This document shows, in pieces, positions 60,804 through 64,000 of a stretch of DNA of 64,000 nt. The notes beneath the pieces are model-generated. The model was not told the origin of the DNA. It searched no databases and worked only from the letters and a program-made list of their open reading frames with translations. A program made the position numbers and the translations under genes. How positions within the stretch are numbered: the first letter of the stretch is position 1; each line of letters starts with the position of its first letter. Where the stretch lies: NCBI GenBank assembly GCA_965214485.1, contig CBDCBW010000004.1:20021-84020 (forward strand), in the 5' to 3' direction. The stretch comes from JANQRZ01 sp965214485 (lineage in GTDB: Bacteria > Bacteroidota > Rhodothermia > Rhodothermales > JANQRZ01).

Positions 60804-61265
60804 ATGCTTCGCGCCACGCCCGTCGCCTGGTACTCCTCCACGTTTTCCATCAGCGACGGCGGCCGGGAGGTCGGGCGGCTCCGGCTGGCCCGGCTGCGCG
60901 AGCGCGCCGCCTTCGCCGTGAACGACGTGCCCTTCGCGCTTTACCGAGACGGGCCGGCGGGCGACTTCGTGCTCGACTTTCACGAGGCTGTGCTCGCACG
61001 AGCGGACAAGCCGAGTGCGTTCTCCGACAGCTTCCACGTCGAGGTGGACGGGGCGACGTTCCGCCTCGAAAAGGACTCGTCGTTCAAGCGCGCCTTCGTG
61101 CTGCGAGCGCGGGACACCGGCGAGGTGGTCGGCCGGATCGCGCCGACGCGGTGGTTCACCCGGACCACCGAGATCAGCCTGCCCGACGCCCTGCCGCTGC
61201 CGGTGCAGGTGTTCTGCCTCTGGCTCGTCCTGCTGATGTGGAACCGCGCCGCCGCCTCGGCCTGA
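60804..61265 (+). CDS. hypothetical protein, possible tubby/LURP-like fold
   Basis: 153 residues with repeated strands (VAWYSSTFSISDGGREVGRL, FHVEVDGATFRLEKDSSFKR, FVLRARDTGEVVGRIAPTRW) and one C-terminal hydrophobic helix (VQVFCLWLVLLMWN). A membrane-anchored beta-barrel-like protein, perhaps LURP-one/tubby-like, unproven. Start ATG 60804. Confidence 0.65.
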   Translation: MLRATPVAWYSSTFSISDGGREVGRLRLARLRERAAFAVNDVPFALYRDGPAGDFVLDFHEAVLARADKPSAFSDSFHVEVDGATFRLEKDSSFKRAFVLRARDTGEVVGRIAPTRWFTRTTEISLPDALPLPVQVFCLWLVLLMWNRAAASA

Positions 61266-61299
61266 GCCCTCGGTCTGAGCCCCCGTTCGTCGCCCATTT

Positions 61300-62475
61300 A
61301 TGACCCTCCGCCGCCCGCCGCCCGCCGCTCTGTTTGCCGCCGTCCTCGCTCTGGCGGCGGTGGTGCGCGTCGGCGTCGTGGTGGCGACGGAGGGGGCGTG
61401 GGTCGTGACCGACAGCGGGCACTACTTCCGCCTCGCCGGGGACATCCTGGCCGGGACGCCGACGGCGGAGCGCTCGAACGGCTACCCGCTCCTGATCGCG
61501 GCGCTGGCTCGGGCGCTGCCGCACGCGTGGCTCCCCGTAGCCCTCGTGAGCCTCAACGTCGCGGCGTCCGTGGCGACGGTCGCGCTCGTCGGGGGGATCG
61601 GGCGGCGCGTGGCGGGGTGGCGCGTCGGGCTGCTCGCGGCGCTGGGCGTGGCCCTCTTCCCGAACCAGCTCCACTACGTCCGCTACCTCCTGACCGAGGC
61701 CCCGACCACTCTGCTCGCGACCGCCGCCGTGTGGCTCCTGCTCCGGTGGGGCGACCGGGTGCGGGGGGCCGTCGCAGCGGGCGTGCTGCTCGGGCTGGGG
61801 GTGCTGCTGCGCTCCTCGCTCCTGGCCGCCTTCCCCCTCGTGCTCGGCGCGCTGCTCACGTTCCGACGTGGAGGGCAGACGGCGGGCGGGGTCGTCGCGG
61901 GCGGCCTGCTCGTGTTCGCGCTCAACGCTGCGCTGCTCGCCGCCGGCACGATCGCACCGCCGCAGCACACCGGCCCCAACCTGCTCTTCGCCATCACCTC
62001 GACGCACGGCGAGGGCGTCACGCTCTCGCTCGACGGCTTCGCGCCGGAGGAGATCGAGCACCCGCTCGGCACCTACCTCCGCTTCGCCGCCGAGCACCCG
62101 GCGACGTTCGCCCGGCAGCGGCTCTCGGCGCTGTGGGAGCTGTGGGGGCCGTGGCCGGACGCCGGCGGCCCGGCGAACCCGCGAGGCGTGCCGGCGAGGC
62201 TGCTGATCGGGTTGCGGTTCCTGCTGATCGCGCTCGCGGCGGGCGGCCTGGCGCGGCACGTCCGGGACGGGCGGGCGTGGCTTCTCGCCGCCCCCCTCCT
62301 CGCCATCACGGCGGTCCACACAGCCTTTTTCGCGGAGCCCCGCTTCACAGTGGTCGTCGAGCCGTTCGCCTTCGTGCTCGCCGCGTGGTGGCTCGCGGAC
62401 GGTGCGGCGCAGCGGCCTCGCCCGACGGCCGGCGAGGCCGGCACGGCAGGTTCAACGGCGACCGGTGGACCGTAG
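61300..62475 (+). CDS. GT-C glycosyltransferase (GT39/ArnT-like) membrane protein
   Basis: 391 residues, about ten membrane helices. The first loop has the acidic GT-C motif TDSGHYFRLAGDI, followed by NGYPLLIAALARALP. Such enzymes use polyprenyl-phosphate sugars to glycosylate lipid or protein in the periplasm. The C-terminal Ala-rich end is followed by a 15-bp repeat. Acceptor unknown. Confidence 0.78.
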   Translation: MTLRRPPPAALFAAVLALAAVVRVGVVVATEGAWVVTDSGHYFRLAGDILAGTPTAERSNGYPLLIAALARALPHAWLPVALVSLNVAASVATVALVGGIGRRVAGWRVGLLAALGVALFPNQLHYVRYLLTEAPTTLLATAAVWLLLRWGDRVRGAVAAGVLLGLGVLLRSSLLAAFPLVLGALLTFRRGGQTAGGVVAGGLLVFALNAALLAAGTIAPPQHTGPNLLFAITSTHGEGVTLSLDGFAPEEIEHPLGTYLRFAAEHPATFARQRLSALWELWGPWPDAGGPANPRGVPARLLIGLRFLLIALAAGGLARHVRDGRAWLLAAPLLAITAVHTAFFAEPRFTVVVEPFAFVLAAWWLADGAAQRPRPTAGEAGTAGSTATGGP

Positions 62476-62480
62476 ACTGC

Positions 62481-62517
62481 GGGCCGGCAGGCCGTGGGCC
62501 GGCAGGCCGTGAGCCGG
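62481..62517 (+). repeat. 15-bp tandem repeat after the GT-C gene
   Basis: GGGCCGGCAGGCCGT twice (62481-62495 and 62496-62510) and a partial third copy. It lies six bases after the stop codon TAG at 62473-62475. Confidence 0.85.
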
Positions 62518-62523
62518 GCGCAG

Positions 62524-62531
62524 TACCTTGT
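62524..62531 (+). promoter_or_regulatory. putative -7 promoter element of pgi
   Basis: TACCTTGT, 45 nt before the pgi ATG. Confidence 0.5.
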
Positions 62532-62576
62532 CGGTGTCTTCACCTCGTCGGCCCCATTCCCCATTCCCCGCCCGCC

Positions 62577-63846
62577 ATGATCGCCCTCGACCGTCAGCAC
62601 GTCACCCCGTTCCTCGACGACAGCGCCCGCGCCGACCTCCGCCCCCGCGTCCTCGACGCCCACCGCACCATCCTCGACGGCACCGGCACGGGCAGCGACA
62701 TGCTCGGTTGGCGCGACCTGCTCCTCGGCGACCCGCCCCCGCTCGACGAGATCGCCGAGGTCGCCGCCGAAATCCGCGAGCGGGCCGACGTGCTGGTCTG
62801 CATCGGGATCGGCGGCTCGTACCTCGGCGCGAAGGCCGTGATCGACGCGCTCACGCCGGCGTTCTCCGACGACAAGCTGGAGGTCGTCTTCGCCGGGCAC
62901 CACCTCTCGCCGGGCTATCACGAAGCCCTCCTCGACTACCTGAGGGGCCAGAGCGTCTACGTCAACGTCATCTCGAAGAGCGGCAGCACGCTGGAGCCGT
63001 CGCTCGCCTTCCGGCTCGTCCGCCGCTGGCTGGAGCGGACCTTCGACGACGCCGCCGAGCGCATCATCGTCACGACCGGCCCGACGGGCGGCCTGCTCAA
63101 CCCGCTCCGCGACGAGAAGGGCTACCGCAAGTTCGCCCTCCCCGACGGCGTCGGCGGGCGCTTCTCGGTCCTCACCCCCGGTCGGCCTCCTCCCGGTCGC
63201 CTCCTCCGGGCACGACGTCCGCGCCCTGTTCGACGGTGCTGCCGGTTCGCTGAGGACGCTGGACGACCCCGACGGCAACCCGGCGCTGGACTACGCCGCC
63301 GACCGCTACCTCTTGCACGAGCAGGGCTACCAGACCGAGCTGCTCGCCGTCTTCGAGCCCCGGCTCGCGGGCGTCGGCGGGTGGTGGCAGCAGCTCTTCG
63401 GCGAGAGCGAGGGCAAGGAGCACCAGGGCCTCTTCCCCTCCGTGGCGCAGTACACCTCGGACCTCCACTCGCTCGGGCAGTACGTGCAGCAGGGGCAGCG
63501 CTCGCTCGTCGAGAGCTTCCTCTGGGTGGACGAGGCGGGCGACGGCCCGACGGTGACGGCGGAGGACGGCAACCCGGACGAGCTGAACTACCTCGCCGGC
63601 AAGACCTACGCCGACGTCAACCGCAGCGCCTACGAAGCCACCGCCGCCGCCCACGCCGAAGGCGGCGTCCCGAACTGGACGATTACGATGCCCCGCCTCG
63701 ATGCCGCCTCAGTCGGCGGGCTGATCGCGTTCTACGAGCACGCCGTCGCGGTGAGCGGCACCCTGCTCGGCGTCAACCCGTTCGACCAGCCCGGCGTCGA
63801 GACCTACAAGCAGAAGATGTTCTCCCTCCTCGGCCGCCCGGAGTGA
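62577..63846 (+). CDS. pgi: glucose-6-phosphate isomerase, frameshifted
   Basis: Interconverts glucose-6-phosphate and fructose-6-phosphate. From ATG 62577: CIGIGGSYLGAKAVIDALTP, VISKSGSTLEPSLAFRL, TGPTGGLLNPLRDEKGYRKF. At 63180-63181 an extra G (CCCCCGG for CCCCCG) breaks the frame; the remainder from VASSGHDVRALF to MFSLLGRPE, including LHEQGYQTELLAVFEPRLAG and SEGKEHQGLFPSV, is intact to the stop at 63846. Restored length is about 422 residues, like the bacillus-type Pgi. Sequencing error is the simplest explanation. Confidence 0.92.
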
Positions 63847-63853
63847 AAAGCCT

Positions 63854-63914
63854 GCGTTGCGAGGAGGTCAGGCTCGCCCGAGGTCCTGATCCCGACCTCG
63901 CAAGCAACGCGCGG
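63854..63914 (+). repeat. dispersed palindromic repeat, copy 2, after pgi
   Basis: Arms GCGTTGCGAGG and CCTCGCAAGCAACGC pair with a small bulge around GAGGTCAGGCTCGCCCGAGG. It matches 8379-8430 and could also terminate pgi. Confidence 0.75.
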
Positions 63915-63982
63915 ATCAAACGGATTCGGTATGACTTCCAAGTTTTGTCGTGTACTGAGCAACTTGGCTTAGATTAGGCACC

Positions 63983-64000
63983 ATGCCTCTGCTCCGCCGC
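63983..64000 (+). CDS. possible start of the next gene
   Basis: ATG at 63983 opens a frame (MPLLRR) that runs off the right edge. TTTG at 63944 and TAGATTAG at 63970 may be its promoter. Only six codons are visible, so this is a weak call. Confidence 0.25.

Noticed and set aside
56946..61265. A plus-strand open frame of about 1,440 codons
   Set aside because: Most of it is antisense to the OmpA-like, APC permease and small membrane genes; only its last 153 codons (from 60804) look like a real gene.

Overview
The window is about 70% G+C by eye and nearly all coding. It looks like a chromosomal segment from a high-GC member of the Rhodothermota/Bacteroidota (Rhodothermia, perhaps a Rubricoccus/Rubrivirga-like lineage). 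Supporting points are three secreted proteins with type IX secretion (T9SS) C-terminal sorting domains, a PorV/PorQ-like outer-membrane protein, a BshB1-type bacillithiol deacetylase, and a recurrent promoter element of the Bacteroidota type (TAnnTTYG, about 20-90 nt before many start codons). There are no rRNA or tRNA genes, insertion sequences, phage genes or CRISPR arrays. The lineage is an inference.

Layout. 1-1.1 kb: 5' part of an acylating aldehyde dehydrogenase behind a structured, terminator-ending leader. 1.1-8.2 kb: a degenerate KaiC/RecA-like protein, uvrA and two GT4 glycosyltransferases. 8.2-11.6 kb: a repeat-bearing gap, three lipoproteins (one OmpA-like) and a small MscS channel. 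11.7-22.7 kb, the most accessory part: a T9SS subtilisin, a toxin-antitoxin cassette bracketed by copies of the cysteine desulfurase 3' end, secreted/lipoprotein pairs, a PorV-like protein, a VapBC module with a nonsense-truncated toxin, and a site-2 protease. 22.8-33.6 kb is the information-processing core: aspartate aminotransferase, coaD, infC (AUC start), rpmI-rplT, pheS-pheT, a small coiled-coil gene, zapA, a candidate structured RNA, rny and ndk. 34-47 kb: a second aminotransferase, a DUF4139 protein, a NamZ-like muramidase, bshB1 with a cation/proton antiporter, leuS, and envelope proteins. 47-55.7 kb: CoA-binding protein, an MBOAT/SGNH O-acetylation pair, a TlpA-like protein, rsmI, an LptF/LptG permease, a metallo-hydrolase and a T9SS protein. 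56-64 kb: ZIP-like and OmpA-like genes, an APC permease fused to EIIA-like and TrkA_C-like domains beside an antiporter stub, small membrane/lipoproteins, a GT39-like transferase and pgi.

Two features stand out across the window. First, short tandem duplications (7-20 bp units, most often 15 bp) sit at or next to gene boundaries: across stop codons, in 5' leaders and over start codons, where they add N-terminal residues or a tiny upstream ORF. Second, several dispersed palindromic repeats occupy the larger gaps, and one lies inside the cysteine desulfurase coding sequence. Four conserved genes (DUF4139, rsmI, lptF/G, pgi) each carry one single-base frameshift in a short G/C run, which looks more like sequencing error than decay. 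No single new multigene system is obvious. The best leads are the two candidate structured RNAs, the rpmI attenuator, the TA cassette between desulfurase repeats and the boundary duplications.
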